A stretch of DNA of 35,162 nt from JAEXNA01 sp050486105 (GTDB lineage: Bacteria > Vulcanimicrobiota > Xenobia > Xenobiales > JADMJV01). The position numbers were made by a program, and so were the translations under genes. Shown here piece by piece: positions 23,147 through 31,662 of the stretch. The DNA is taken from the NCBI GenBank assembly GCA_050486105.1, contig JBJHCR010000019.1, positions 1 to 35,162 on the forward strand. Reading direction: 5' to 3'. Below the pieces are notes generated by a model, which saw only the letters and a program-made list of their open reading frames with translations, was not told the DNA's origin and did not search any database. Positions within the stretch are counted from its first letter, which is position 1. Every line of letters starts with the position of its first letter.

Positions 23147-24151
23147 CTAGCCCTCGGGATCCGACAACGTCTCCGAACTTTCGGACTCGGCCAGGGGCTC
23201 GGCTGGGGTCTTGATGAAGAAGGCTTGACTGCCCACCAGATCCTGCTCGAAGTAGATGTCAACCTGGTAGGCCCCGGTCAGAAAACCTCCCGGGGGAGCC
23301 TCGAACGAAAATAGGCCGTCTTGCTCCGGACCAGGTGCAGAAATGCTGGAGACGGCAACGAGTTCCCCTTTTTCGAGCTTGTCAACATCGAAAGCCGACC
23401 AGACCGAGCGCACCTGAGTTCCTGGTTTGATCTGGTGAGTGGCTACCCTCAGATGAATCGTGCGGGCGTTGGTGTCGAAAGTTGAGCGAGGATCTCCGTT
23501 GGGATCGTCGGTGATCTCAAGATACTCGGGCTCGGGAAAGTTGGTGGTGAGAGATTCCCCTTCTTGAGCAATCTCGAACCTGCCGTATTCCAGGACGGTG
23601 TCTCCTTCGGTGGGCTTCACCACCACTTGGTAAGGGCCGGGGATCCAGCCCTCCGAGGGGCGCGGAAAGGCGAATACGAAAACCCTTCGCTTTGGACTTG
23701 CTTCACCGAGAACGGGGGAGGAGAATTTTGTGTCCGATTCCAGGAGACTTCGAAATGAGGCTGTCACCTGGGCCCTCGGACTGAGACCCTCAGGGGTTGC
23801 GGTGAGATAGATTGTTTCTGTGGTGGGAGAGAACTTCGTTCTTGCTTCTCCATCTCGACTGCTCGAAAAAATAGAGGCTTTGATGCGTGTGTTCACTCGA
23901 CTGGGTCGAGGCGGGCGAGTCGGCGATTTTTGAGGTTGGGCCTCAGCCACAGCAGGTGTGGCATCCGTTAGAGGGGTCTCGACGGGGGTGGGCGTAGGCG
24001 TCACTTCGAGCAGGTCCGGGGATGCGGTTATCGTTGGAGTTGCGGTTTCTCCAGGGACCGAAGTGGAAGCATCTGAAGAGGTCAGATAAAAGGACACTCC
24101 TGCAGTGATGGCAGCGAGCGCTATGAGCAGAAACAAGACCCTAGCTTTCAT
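23147..24151 (-). CDS. Membrane-anchored protein with two Ig-like repeats
   Basis: A 334-residue protein. An uncleaved anchor or signal peptide (VLFLLIALAAITAGVSFYL) is followed by a Thr/Pro-rich linker (about 30-85). Two related beta-sandwich-like repeats follow (about 105-200 and 220-320). Each repeat has IYLTATPEGLSPRAQVTASF or IHLRVATHQIKPGTQVRSVW, then a closing PGPYQVVVKP or TGAYQVDIYF strand. These resemble extracytoplasmic Ig/CARDB-like modules, with no named family. AAGGG lies three bases before the ATG. It is the upstream partner of the FlhA-domain gene with a two-base gap, so both are almost certainly co-translated. Confidence 0.75.
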   Translation of the reverse strand: MKARVLFLLIALAAITAGVSFYLTSSDASTSVPGETATPTITASPDLLEVTPTPTPVETPLTDATPAVAEAQPQKSPTRPPRPSRVNTRIKASIFSSSRDGEARTKFSPTTETIYLTATPEGLSPRAQVTASFRSLLESDTKFSSPVLGEASPKRRVFVFAFPRPSEGWIPGPYQVVVKPTEGDTVLEYGRFEIAQEGESLTTNFPEPEYLEITDDPNGDPRSTFDTNARTIHLRVATHQIKPGTQVRSVWSAFDVDKLEKGELVAVSSISAPGPEQDGLFSFEAPPGGFLTGAYQVDIYFEQDLVGSQAFFIKTPAEPLAESESSETLSDPEG

Positions 24152-24237
24152 GACCCTTGGCTTCCGGCAATCTACTTTTCCTCCCTGCTAGGGTGTCGGC
24201 TTTCTCCTCTTTCCCCCCTTTAGAACTTGGGAGAGGT

Positions 24238-24294
24238 ATGGCTACAGAAGGCGTGGCGGGGGAACAACGAGAATCGCGAAGGCATGAATTTTGA
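24238..24294 (+). CDS. Short upstream ORF overlapping the next start (weak)
   Basis: An 18-codon ORF begins at ATG 24238, right after the purine run GGGAGAGG, and encodes MATEGVAGEQRESRRHEF. Its TGA (24292-24294) lies just past the ATG at 24284 of the following gene, which has no good ribosome site of its own. The layout resembles the leader ORF at 18294. It could be chance, or the downstream gene might instead begin at TTG 24227. Confidence 0.3.
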   Translation: MATEGVAGEQRESRRHEF

Positions 24295-24625
24295 CGCCCA
24301 AGACATCATCGATGTCAATGCGGAATTGCTGGAGGAAGCAGCGGCTTTGACTGAGCCTGAGTTTGCGGTGCTTTTGGTGGTGGCCACCTGGGGTCGCGGT
24401 GCTGACCCCAGCTTGATCAAGGGGTTGGAGCCTTATCGATGCGGCTTGGGCTTCAATGGTTCGGTGGTAGCCAGAGTACCCAGAGAGCAAGCTCTCGCCT
24501 GGTTGCCTGAATCGCTGCGCGAGCAAGTTGAGGTCTGGGACCCCAAGGAAGTCTTGCCGGTTTGCTCCACGGTCTTCAAGCAGTGGTGGGCCGAGCCTTG
24601 GCCACTATCGGTCAAGGATGTTTGA
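24284..24625 (+). CDS. Small hypothetical protein
   Basis: A 113-residue soluble protein with an acidic N-terminal helix (DAQDIIDVNAELLEEAAAL) and a mixed C-terminal half rich in Trp and Pro (FKQWWAEPWPL). No family is recognised. ATG 24284 is the first Met; an in-frame TTG at 24227 would add 19 residues of unlikely composition. It diverges from the Ig-repeat protein and its 3' end overlaps the convergent GH3 gene by 14 bp. Confidence 0.6.
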   Translation: MNFDAQDIIDVNAELLEEAAALTEPEFAVLLVVATWGRGADPSLIKGLEPYRCGLGFNGSVVARVPREQALAWLPESLREQVEVWDPKEVLPVCSTVFKQWWAEPWPLSVKDV

Positions 24626-26891
24626 GTTCGGAAACCTTACTTAAGCCCGTTTGCTCTAAATGAACCCGCAATTGTGGGGAGACGTCGCTGCTGAACCCCA
24701 CTGCCACATCAAACTCTCCAGCTTCAAAAGTGAGTCTCATGTCGCGACCGACAAATTTTAGGTCGGTTTGGTTCAGATTGAAGGTGATCTCTTGGGACTC
24801 TTTAGGCTCCAGGGTGACCCGGGTGAAGCCTCTCAACTCCTTTTCCGGGGGAGCCATACTTCTGACTCGTTGTGAAAGATAGAGTTGCACCACTTCATCG
24901 GCTCGTCGGGGGCCGGTGTTCGTCAAGGTGGCCTGTATGCGCAACGGCCAGGTGCCTGAGACGCTCCCTACTCGGATGTCGGTCAACTCGAAGGTCGAGG
25001 TGCTGAGTCCGTAGCCGAAGGGGTACAAGGGGGTCAAAGGGGCGTCGTAATAGTCCAATCTGTATTTGTCTTGGCCCGGGCTCGGGGGACGTCCGGTGAC
25101 CTTGCGGTTGTAGTAGATGGGAATTTGACCCACTCTTCGGGGGAAGGTCACCGGCAATTTTCCACCCAGGGGTTCGCTCCCCGTCAGCAACTCAAAGAGG
25201 GCGTTCCCGGTTTCCAAGCCAGCGTGCCAAAGGACCATTAGGGTCGGGGAGACTTCGGCCACCTCTTCTAAGGTTAGGGGACGACCGTTCATCAGCACTG
25301 TGACCACCGGCTTGCCGGTGGAGGCCATAGCCTGCGCCAGCTGAAGTTGGGATCCGGGAAGTCCTATGCTGGTGCGATTGCGGGATTCCCCGGTGGCCTC
25401 AAAGGGTTCCCCAAGGACCAGGATCACTAGGTCGCTGTCTCGGGCGAGATTCACGGCCTTGGGGATGTTGGAGTCGTCAGCGTCCCAAGCAGGACACCCC
25501 TGCACGTAACGCACCTCGATCCCGAGCTCGGCAAACCCCTGTTTCAGGCCACTCAAGGCAGAAACCGTGTCTTCCACTCTCCCTACCAGATTCCATTCTC
25601 CCAAGGCGCTTCTAGCGTCATCGGCGAGGGGGCCAACGACGGCCACCTTCTTGAGTTTTGTGGTGTCGAGAGGCAGAAGCTCATCGCGATTTTCCAAGAG
25701 TACCGCAGAACGAGCGGCGGCCCGACGAGCGACAGACCGATACTCGGGCTTGAGAATGGTCTGCATTTCCCGCTCGGCGTCGAGATAACGGTAGGGATCG
25801 TCAAAAAGACCCAGAGCTTTCTTCAAGGCCAACACTCGCAGGACTGCAGCATCGACTCTGGCTACATTCTCGGGCGTCTGTTCGAGGGTCCGAAAAATGT
25901 CGCTCATCATATCGATATCAACGCCGGCTTTCAGAGCTAACTCACCTGCCTGTTTAGGATTGGCAGCCACTCTATGAGCCATGAGTTCCTCAATGGCGCC
26001 ATAGTCGGAGACCACCACCCCCGGGAAACCCCATTCTTCCCGCAGGATGTCGGTCAACAAGAAGGTGCTGGAATGGCACGGGACCCCTCCGGTCTCATGA
26101 AAAGAGGGCATGACCGTGGCCACACCCTCTTCCATGGCTGCTTCGAAGGGCCTGAGGTAGATCTCTCGCATGGTTCTCTCTGACAGCTCTGCGGTGTCGT
26201 AGTCACGGCCACCTTCGGCCGCTCCGTAGCCCCCTAAGTGCTTAGCCGTTGCCGCCACCGTGTCGGGTTCCGACAGCGAAGTGCCTTGAAAGCCGCGCAC
26301 CCGAGCTCGGGCGAACTGGGAGGCCAGATACGGGTCTTCCCCAGCTCCTTCAATGATGCGCCCCCATCGAGGATCTCGAGCTATGTCGAGCATGGGAGCG
26401 AAGCTCCAGCTGATCCCCGCAGAACTCGCCTCGGTGGCGGCTATCCGGGTGCTCTGTTCGGCCAATTCCAGGTCCCAAGAGGCTGCCTCGGCCAAAGGGA
26501 TGGGGAAGACCGTTCGGTACCCATGGATCACATCGAAGGCGAACAGCAGGGGGATTCGCAACCGAGATTGCATGGCTTCATCCTGAAGAGAGCGGCAGCG
26601 TTCCACCTCGGAGATGGACAGAACCGAGCCGAGTTCTCCGCTACGAATCCGTTCTCTCAACTCGGGCTTGAGGGGCTGGGGTCCAGTGAGTTCTCCGGCG
26701 TACTGATTCAACTGTCCACACTTCTCCTCCCAGGTCATCTTTGAGAGAATCTCGGTCAAGAAGGGGTCACTCTCTGGGGTGATCAGCAAGTTCTGGGGCT
26801 GCTGATCTCGGCCCCAAGTTGGCCCCTCGGCCAGAGCCGAGGAGCAGCAACACAGCAGCAAACCCAGGATCCAAGCGCCGCGATACCTCAT
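24612..26891 (-). CDS. bglX: Beta-glucosidase, glycoside hydrolase family 3
   Basis: A 759-residue exported enzyme. The signal peptide (GAWILGLLLCCCSSALAEG) has cysteines that could serve as a lipobox, so lipid anchoring is possible. The GH3 barrel has HGYRTVFPIPLAEAASWD, KHLGGYGAAEGGRDY and the nucleophile motif VVSDYG (Asp 296). The second domain contains LGEPFEATGESRNRTSIGLP, with a likely acid/base Glu in it. A C-terminal fibronectin III-like domain starts near LTNTGPRRADEVVQLYL. It hydrolyses terminal beta-glucosyl residues from oligosaccharides outside the inner membrane. Start overlaps the transporter stop as TGATG with GGAGG just upstream, so translation is coupled. The pairing with a peptide carrier is odd unless the carrier takes other solutes. 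Confidence 0.93.
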   Translation of the reverse strand: MRYRGAWILGLLLCCCSSALAEGPTWGRDQQPQNLLITPESDPFLTEILSKMTWEEKCGQLNQYAGELTGPQPLKPELRERIRSGELGSVLSISEVERCRSLQDEAMQSRLRIPLLFAFDVIHGYRTVFPIPLAEAASWDLELAEQSTRIAATEASSAGISWSFAPMLDIARDPRWGRIIEGAGEDPYLASQFARARVRGFQGTSLSEPDTVAATAKHLGGYGAAEGGRDYDTAELSERTMREIYLRPFEAAMEEGVATVMPSFHETGGVPCHSSTFLLTDILREEWGFPGVVVSDYGAIEELMAHRVAANPKQAGELALKAGVDIDMMSDIFRTLEQTPENVARVDAAVLRVLALKKALGLFDDPYRYLDAEREMQTILKPEYRSVARRAAARSAVLLENRDELLPLDTTKLKKVAVVGPLADDARSALGEWNLVGRVEDTVSALSGLKQGFAELGIEVRYVQGCPAWDADDSNIPKAVNLARDSDLVILVLGEPFEATGESRNRTSIGLPGSQLQLAQAMASTGKPVVTVLMNGRPLTLEEVAEVSPTLMVLWHAGLETGNALFELLTGSEPLGGKLPVTFPRRVGQIPIYYNRKVTGRPPSPGQDKYRLDYYDAPLTPLYPFGYGLSTSTFELTDIRVGSVSGTWPLRIQATLTNTGPRRADEVVQLYLSQRVRSMAPPEKELRGFTRVTLEPKESQEITFNLNQTDLKFVGRDMRLTFEAGEFDVAVGFSSDVSPQLRVHLEQTGLSKVSELKHP

Positions 26892-28789
26892 CAATCCTCC
26901 ACCGTGTCGCTGTGCATCCAGCGAGTGAGTAGAGGGCTCAGCAACAAGCACAAGAAGGCTCCCACAACGGCGGCGATACCTATTTGATAGAAGACGTCAC
27001 TGTAGATGTTCAGAGTCTCGCTTGGCGGCGGGATGCTTCCGTCCCCACCTCCGTCACCGCTCTCCACTCCGGTGAATTTGGCGATCACCGCGGCCAGGTA
27101 ATTAGAGAACGCCAGGGCCAAAAACCATGATCCCATGACCGTGGACACGATGTCGCGAGGGGCGAGCTTAGTGACCATAGATAGTCCCACCGGCGAGATG
27201 CAGAGTTCACCGGTGGTATGGAGCAGGTAGCCGAGGAGCAGCCAACCCATCCACACCATACCTTGTTCATTGGCCTGAGTTGCGCCAATATACAGAGCTC
27301 CGAAGCCCAACCCGAGCTGGGCTAGCCCTAGGCTGAATTTGACCGGTATGCTGGGTTCGATCTTGCGCTTGGCCATGACCGTCCAGAGGCTGGAGAAGAC
27401 CAGGCCAAAAAGCAGGATAAAGGTGGGATTGGCTGCCTGGAATTGGGAGGCAGGGATCTCGATACCCCCGACCTTCATGCCCAAGTGCTGCTCGTCCACT
27501 TCGAGCTCGATATCGTGGGCAGGCGGCTCGAAATCTCGTCCTTGCTTTTTGGCCTCTTCGCGCTCTTCGGAAAGCTTCTTGAGCTTCTCACTGCGGAACT
27601 TGTCTAATTTGTCGATGGTCAGGACGCCCATCTCCGGTATTTCGAAGCCCAACTGAGCTTGGCTTAGGGTCAGAGGAATGGTGGTGCCTAGATCTTCAGC
27701 TGTGAGGACTCGTGCTTCCATGATGCGGCCTACGTTGCGGTCGGTGAAGTTGTTGATAGAAGAGCCGGCCTGTTCAAAGAACGCCCAGAACAGCATGGAG
27801 AAGAACATGAGGACCAGAACCACCTGAAGCCTTTCACGCTCGATTCTGCTGCGGCTGAAGATCTGATAAATCAGCCAACCCAGGGCCAGGATGCCAAAGC
27901 TGGTAAGCACCCATTTGGCCAACTCGTCTCGGCGCAGAAGAACAGCGATCACCGGAACCGTCAGCGCAGTCAAAAAATAGACCGTGACGATAGGATTGAG
28001 CCCCTTGTCTTTGGCCTCTTCCGTTGCTGATCCGGCCCACTCGGGCAGTCCTCCTCGGGTCAAGGCGGTGACGGCCACAGCGGCGGCAATAAGGGTCGCT
28101 CCGGCAATCAAGCCATTGATGAACAGCTGGGGCTTGGTTTCGGCGATGGCGATCAGGCCGTAGGCCGTTCCCAAGGAACCAAAGCCGATAGTTGCGATGT
28201 TCAAATGAGGGGGGAAGATAAAGATCAGAAGTCCCACCAGCATTCCGATGGTAGCCAGACCGAATCCGTAATGCCATCCGAAGGTTTCACCTACGTATCC
28301 ACAGATCAGGGGAGACATGGCTGCTCCAAGGTTGATCCCCATGTAAAAGAGGGTGAATCCCGCATCCCGACGATCGCTGCCTGGCGGATAAAGGGAACCC
28401 ACCATAGTGGAAATGTTGGGTTTGAAGAAACCGTTCCCTACCACCAGGAGAGCCAAGGCTACGTAGAATGCCGTACTGTCCTCGATCCCCATAAGCAGAT
28501 GGCCGGCAGCCATGAGAGCACCACCCAGGATCACGGCGTGGCGCCCACCCAGGATCTTGTCTGCCACGATCCCACCGATGAAGGGGGTGGCGTAAACCAG
28601 AGCGGTGTAAGCTCCGTACACTCCGTAGGCTTCCCCGTCGTTGAGGCCCAGGAAGCCTTTGATCATGTAGAATACGAGAAGGCTCCTCATACCATAGTAG
28701 GAAAAGCGCTCCCACATTTCCGCAAAGAATAGGGTGAATAGACCTACAGGATGGCCAAAGAGGGTTGCTTCCTGACCCTTCTGATTCAT
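26891..28789 (-). CDS. POT-family proton-dependent oligopeptide transporter
   Basis: A 632-residue MFS-type carrier with about 12-14 helices. POT signatures are visible: the proton-coupling motif ExxER (Glu 24, Glu 27, Arg 28) in FAEMWERFSYYGMRSLL, then GNGFFKPNIS and FYMGINLGA (PTR2 signatures). Downstream are FWAFFEQAGSSINNFTDRNV and TTGELCISPVGLSMVTKLAP. A hydrophilic loop of about 90 residues (roughly 370-460, with a Lys/Glu-rich helix) splits the C-terminal half. Similar loops occur in longer POT proteins. Members import di- and tripeptides with protons, and some take up other solutes. GGAGG lies six bases before the ATG. It is first in a two-gene operon with the GH3 enzyme. Confidence 0.93.
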   Translation of the reverse strand: MNQKGQEATLFGHPVGLFTLFFAEMWERFSYYGMRSLLVFYMIKGFLGLNDGEAYGVYGAYTALVYATPFIGGIVADKILGGRHAVILGGALMAAGHLLMGIEDSTAFYVALALLVVGNGFFKPNISTMVGSLYPPGSDRRDAGFTLFYMGINLGAAMSPLICGYVGETFGWHYGFGLATIGMLVGLLIFIFPPHLNIATIGFGSLGTAYGLIAIAETKPQLFINGLIAGATLIAAAVAVTALTRGGLPEWAGSATEEAKDKGLNPIVTVYFLTALTVPVIAVLLRRDELAKWVLTSFGILALGWLIYQIFSRSRIERERLQVVLVLMFFSMLFWAFFEQAGSSINNFTDRNVGRIMEARVLTAEDLGTTIPLTLSQAQLGFEIPEMGVLTIDKLDKFRSEKLKKLSEEREEAKKQGRDFEPPAHDIELEVDEQHLGMKVGGIEIPASQFQAANPTFILLFGLVFSSLWTVMAKRKIEPSIPVKFSLGLAQLGLGFGALYIGATQANEQGMVWMGWLLLGYLLHTTGELCISPVGLSMVTKLAPRDIVSTVMGSWFLALAFSNYLAAVIAKFTGVESGDGGGDGSIPPPSETLNIYSDVFYQIGIAAVVGAFLCLLLSPLLTRWMHSDTVED

Positions 28790-28921
28790 ACGATACCTCC
28801 AACGAGACTGGCAGATTGAATCCCCCTCGACGATCTTTTGAGAGATTTGGGACAGCTTAGTCGTTGGGCAGTCTGAATTTTCGGAAGGGAATGTTAAAAT
28901 TGGGAGAAAAGGGCGCCTTTG

Positions 28922-30538
28922 ATGATGGACTCTCTTGCCTTTCCTTCTCTAAGTGACCTCGAGCAGAAGTTGGAGCCTACTGCTGATCCCACCAGGCCAA
29001 GGCTAAGCCTGGGTGAACTCGAGGAACTTCACGGTTCCTGGCCTTACGCCAAGGGTCTGGAGCACCGCTCGGGCTATGTTTACGCTGATCTCTGTTTTCA
29101 ACTGGGCTGGGCTCATTTCCATCAAGAGGAGTATGAAGACGCTCTCAAGGTGTGGCGTCTTTGTCCTTGGGTGGAGTGCGAGGCTGGTGAGAGAGCTGCC
29201 CTGTCGGAACTGCTCAACACAGCGACCGAAGAGAAGACGCTGGTGCTGGCCCCTCCGGTGTCAGTGCTGCTGGCAAGCGAGCGCATCCAGCTTTCTGAGG
29301 TCGTTGGAGCTTTAGAAAGTGGAAGCACCGGTATGGCTCACTCAGGTTCTGGTCAGTCCTATATCTTCACTGCAAGCATTTTGCGCCCGCATGGAGTGAA
29401 CTGTCTGACGGTGGAATGCGACCCCAGCACTTTGTTTTTTGCCAGCCTTCTCCCCCAAGAAGTCGCGGCTCGATTGAACACTGCGCGAAGCTTCTTTCAG
29501 ATGGGGGACAGTCGAGCGGCCGCCGGTTGGTTGTTGAGAGCCGCTCACGCGGCATTTCAGGCGGAACTATCGNNNNNNNNNNAACTATCGGACCACTCTC
29601 GCTCTTTTCTAACCAAGGCCCACCAACTCGATCCGGAGAATGAGGCGGTTCGCAAGTCTGTCACTCATCTCAACGAAAAAGGGGTGGGGGAGAACTTGCT
29701 TTCGCGGGTCGTGGTTGAGCGGACTCTGATGCAGCCCCAGCCTTTCCGACGCAGCGCTCATCGTCCAGCAGTGCTTCCGGCTTCTAGTGCTTCCAGCTTA
29801 GCTGAGCTTCAGCAGCGTTCCGAAGCTCCCCTCGCCGCTCTGCTGAATCGAGGCTATCAAGCAAAGGCAGACTCTGAGGTGCAAACCTTGCCTGCAGTGA
29901 TCCGAGAATTTTCCACTGCGGCAACGGCGGTGGAAGAATGGGTTGAGCTTTTTTCTCAGCCGAATTGCGGGACAACTTGGTGTGCCATGCTTGTCCCCAA
30001 AGATTGGACGGATGAGCTTTCCTTGAAGTTCTCAAGCTTCGAAGGCAACCGTGAGCGAGCCCTAGCCCTTGGCCTTGAAGGGGCAGCTGTTTGGAATCGC
30101 AATCTTCGGGCGGAGGTCGACGCCTTATTGCAGGAATGGCAAGGTTCGAGCAGTGTTGGTGTGCCTTCTCTGGAGGAGCTGGATTTGGGCGAGCCTCCTT
30201 TGGCCTTGCTGGCTGTCGGACTCGAGGAGGCCTGGCAACTTCCGTTGCTCCTCTTGCATCGGGGGCAAGACGCCCTTGAGATACTGCGCCTCGTGGCCTG
30301 GCTTCGCAAATGCCAAAAGAAGTTTGGCGGACGTTTGATCGGGGCTAGCCCAGACACGCTGCTCCTCTACTTTCCAGAACTTCCAGAGAGCGACATTCAG
30401 CGGAGTAGATTTCTCGGTGATTTCTTAAATCTCTCTCAGCACTTCGGCGAGTCTTTTGAGCCGAGTTACCTAATGAAGGCTGGAGACGGCGTCCTCATCC
30501 CGGTGCCGTGGAAGGGCTTCGAAGCTCATCAAGAATAG
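28922..30538 (+). CDS. Unknown protein, TPR-like N-terminal and DUF4253-like C-terminal parts
   Basis: About 532-538 residues, interrupted by the N run. Residues about 45-100 and 185-230 look TPR-like (LGWAHFHQEEYEDALKVWRL; ARSFFQMGDSRAAAGWLLRA). Residues about 420-500 (LEEAWQLPLLLLHRGQ, then ILRLVAWLRKCQKKFGGRLI and GASPDTLLLY) resemble DUF4253, whose function is unknown; this match is tentative. There is no signal peptide. ATG 28922 or 28925 is preceded by AAAAGGG. The frame is the same on both sides of the gap. It diverges from the POT gene across 132 bp holding a possible -10 (TAAAAT, 28895-28900) with no clear -35. Confidence 0.75.
   Translation: MMDSLAFPSLSDLEQKLEPTADPTRPRLSLGELEELHGSWPYAKGLEHRSGYVYADLCFQLGWAHFHQEEYEDALKVWRLCPWVECEAGERAALSELLNTATEEKTLVLAPPVSVLLASERIQLSEVVGALESGSTGMAHSGSGQSYIFTASILRPHGVNCLTVECDPSTLFFASLLPQEVAARLNTARSFFQMGDSRAAAGWLLRAAHAAFQAELSXXXXLSDHSRSFLTKAHQLDPENEAVRKSVTHLNEKGVGENLLSRVVVERTLMQPQPFRRSAHRPAVLPASSASSLAELQQRSEAPLAALLNRGYQAKADSEVQTLPAVIREFSTAATAVEEWVELFSQPNCGTTWCAMLVPKDWTDELSLKFSSFEGNRERALALGLEGAAVWNRNLRAEVDALLQEWQGSSSVGVPSLEELDLGEPPLALLAVGLEEAWQLPLLLLHRGQDALEILRLVAWLRKCQKKFGGRLIGASPDTLLLYFPELPESDIQRSRFLGDFLNLSQHFGESFEPSYLMKAGDGVLIPVPWKGFEAHQE
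29573..29582. other. Assembly gap (10 N), probably of zero or negative size
   Basis: The eight bases AACTATCG end the left side (29565-29572) and also begin the right side (29583-29590). Collapsing this overlap removes 18 bases and keeps the gene in frame, reading ELSDHSRSF. This suggests two contigs that really overlap, joined by a default spacer. Confidence 0.8.
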
Positions 30539-30556
30539 GATAGGATTCCAGGCGGC

Positions 30557-31012
30557 TCAGTCTAAACCGCGACTGGCATCCGTCCGGCGAGCAAAGATTC
30601 TTTGGGCTCGGAGAGCCTCGCGACGGAGTTCTTGGAGTTGTTCCCAGGCAGCATCGCGCAACTGCTCGAAGCTGGCCTTTTGGTGAGCCGAGAAACCGCA
30701 TTGACGACACTGAGAGAACTCCCCCCACCCAGCTGAACGATGGGCGCTCAAGGGTATCAGCTCCCCACCGCAAACCAAGCATTGACCGGCTTCAAAGAAA
30801 GACTCAAAAAGGATTTCATCGTCTTCACTTTCACCGGCTAGGGTGTTCGGATCGTGGTCTACTTCGGAGCACAGGGACTTAGGATCCAGGCGACCCTGAC
30901 GTTCCAGGTGCCGAACGATTCGCTGCAGTTTTGGCAGGGTGATGCCGAGATCCTCAGCCAACGAGCTCAAGGATTCATAGGGTGCCAGACGCTTCTTCAG
31001 TTTGAGCCTCAT
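30557..31012 (-). CDS. HTH and zinc-ribbon protein
   Basis: A 151-residue protein. Residues about 10-45 form a winged-helix-like motif (SLSSLAEDLGITLPKLQRIV). Residues about 77-106 contain CLVCGG and CRQCGF, a four-cysteine zinc ribbon. A basic coiled-coil-like helix follows (LRDAAWEQLQELRREALRAQ). A DNA-binding or transcription-factor-like role is plausible, but no family is recognised. It begins six bases after the stop of the Gly/Pro/Phe-rich gene, so the two are co-transcribed. The ribosome site is weak, which fits coupling. Confidence 0.72.
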   Translation of the reverse strand: MRLKLKKRLAPYESLSSLAEDLGITLPKLQRIVRHLERQGRLDPKSLCSEVDHDPNTLAGESEDDEILFESFFEAGQCLVCGGELIPLSAHRSAGWGEFSQCRQCGFSAHQKASFEQLRDAAWEQLQELRREALRAQRIFARRTDASRGLD

Positions 31013-31018
31013 CTCTTA

Positions 31019-31615
31019 TCAGAAGCCCATAAAGAAGGGAAAACCTGCCAGTGAGGCTTGTTGGGCACCGCCCAGACCGCCCACGGCTGCGGTGCCAAAT
31101 CCAATGGTCGTGGCGATCTCCCGGTCGCTAGCGAAAAGTTGCTGCATAGCGGCGTTCTGGGCCAAACTTCCACCGAGGGGGGGGAGGGGAAATGGATTGA
31201 AATTCATCGACGGTGCAGGAAAGGGTTGACTCAGAAACGGTGACCCGAACGGTGTGCCGAAGCTAGAAAAGTTCGGGAACATTTGCGCAGCCGGGAAGGG
31301 CGACCCAAAAGAGACGGGGGGACCGAATGCTGGTTGCGCCATGGGAGCCTGGGCAAAGCCCGTTGGTCCGGGAAATCCAGGCGGCTGTCCTGCGCCAGCA
31401 AAGCCTTGGAAACCCGATTGCAATTGAGCCAAGGCTTGAACCACACCGGTTAACAGGGTGAGGAGCTGAATGGGGTCGAAGGCTGCTGGACCGTTTCCGG
31501 GACTAAGACCTGGACCTTGGTGGCTATGGGTGCCATAGCCGGTAGTTTGGGGGGCGTAGCCTCCGCCATAATGAGACTGATTGGAAAAAGGTCCAGGACC
31601 CCCAATGTATTGCAT
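31019..31615 (-). CDS. Gly/Pro/Phe/Gln-rich low-complexity protein
   Basis: A 198-residue protein, mostly disordered-looking, with many Phe-Gly, Gly-Pro and Phe-Pro steps. One hydrophobic helix lies at about 46-68 (FDPIQLLTLLTGVVQALAQL) and another helical patch near AQNAAMQQLFASDREIA. No signal peptide and no recognised domain. The composition recalls phase-separating or self-assembling FG-type proteins, but that is only an analogy. GATGAGAG precedes the ATG. It is the first gene of a pair with the HTH/zinc-ribbon protein, and a 295-bp repeat region lies upstream. Confidence 0.7.
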   Translation of the reverse strand: MQYIGGPGPFSNQSHYGGGYAPQTTGYGTHSHQGPGLSPGNGPAAFDPIQLLTLLTGVVQALAQLQSGFQGFAGAGQPPGFPGPTGFAQAPMAQPAFGPPVSFGSPFPAAQMFPNFSSFGTPFGSPFLSQPFPAPSMNFNPFPLPPLGGSLAQNAAMQQLFASDREIATTIGFGTAAVGGLGGAQQASLAGFPFFMGF

Positions 31616-31662
31616 ACTCTCATCTTACGACATCCTGACCAATTTACCTAGTTCTCTGTTAA

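Noticed and set aside
28872..28900. Promoter for the gap-spanning gene
   Set aside because: A TAAAAT -10 is present but the -35 position matches poorly, so it is only mentioned in the gene entry.
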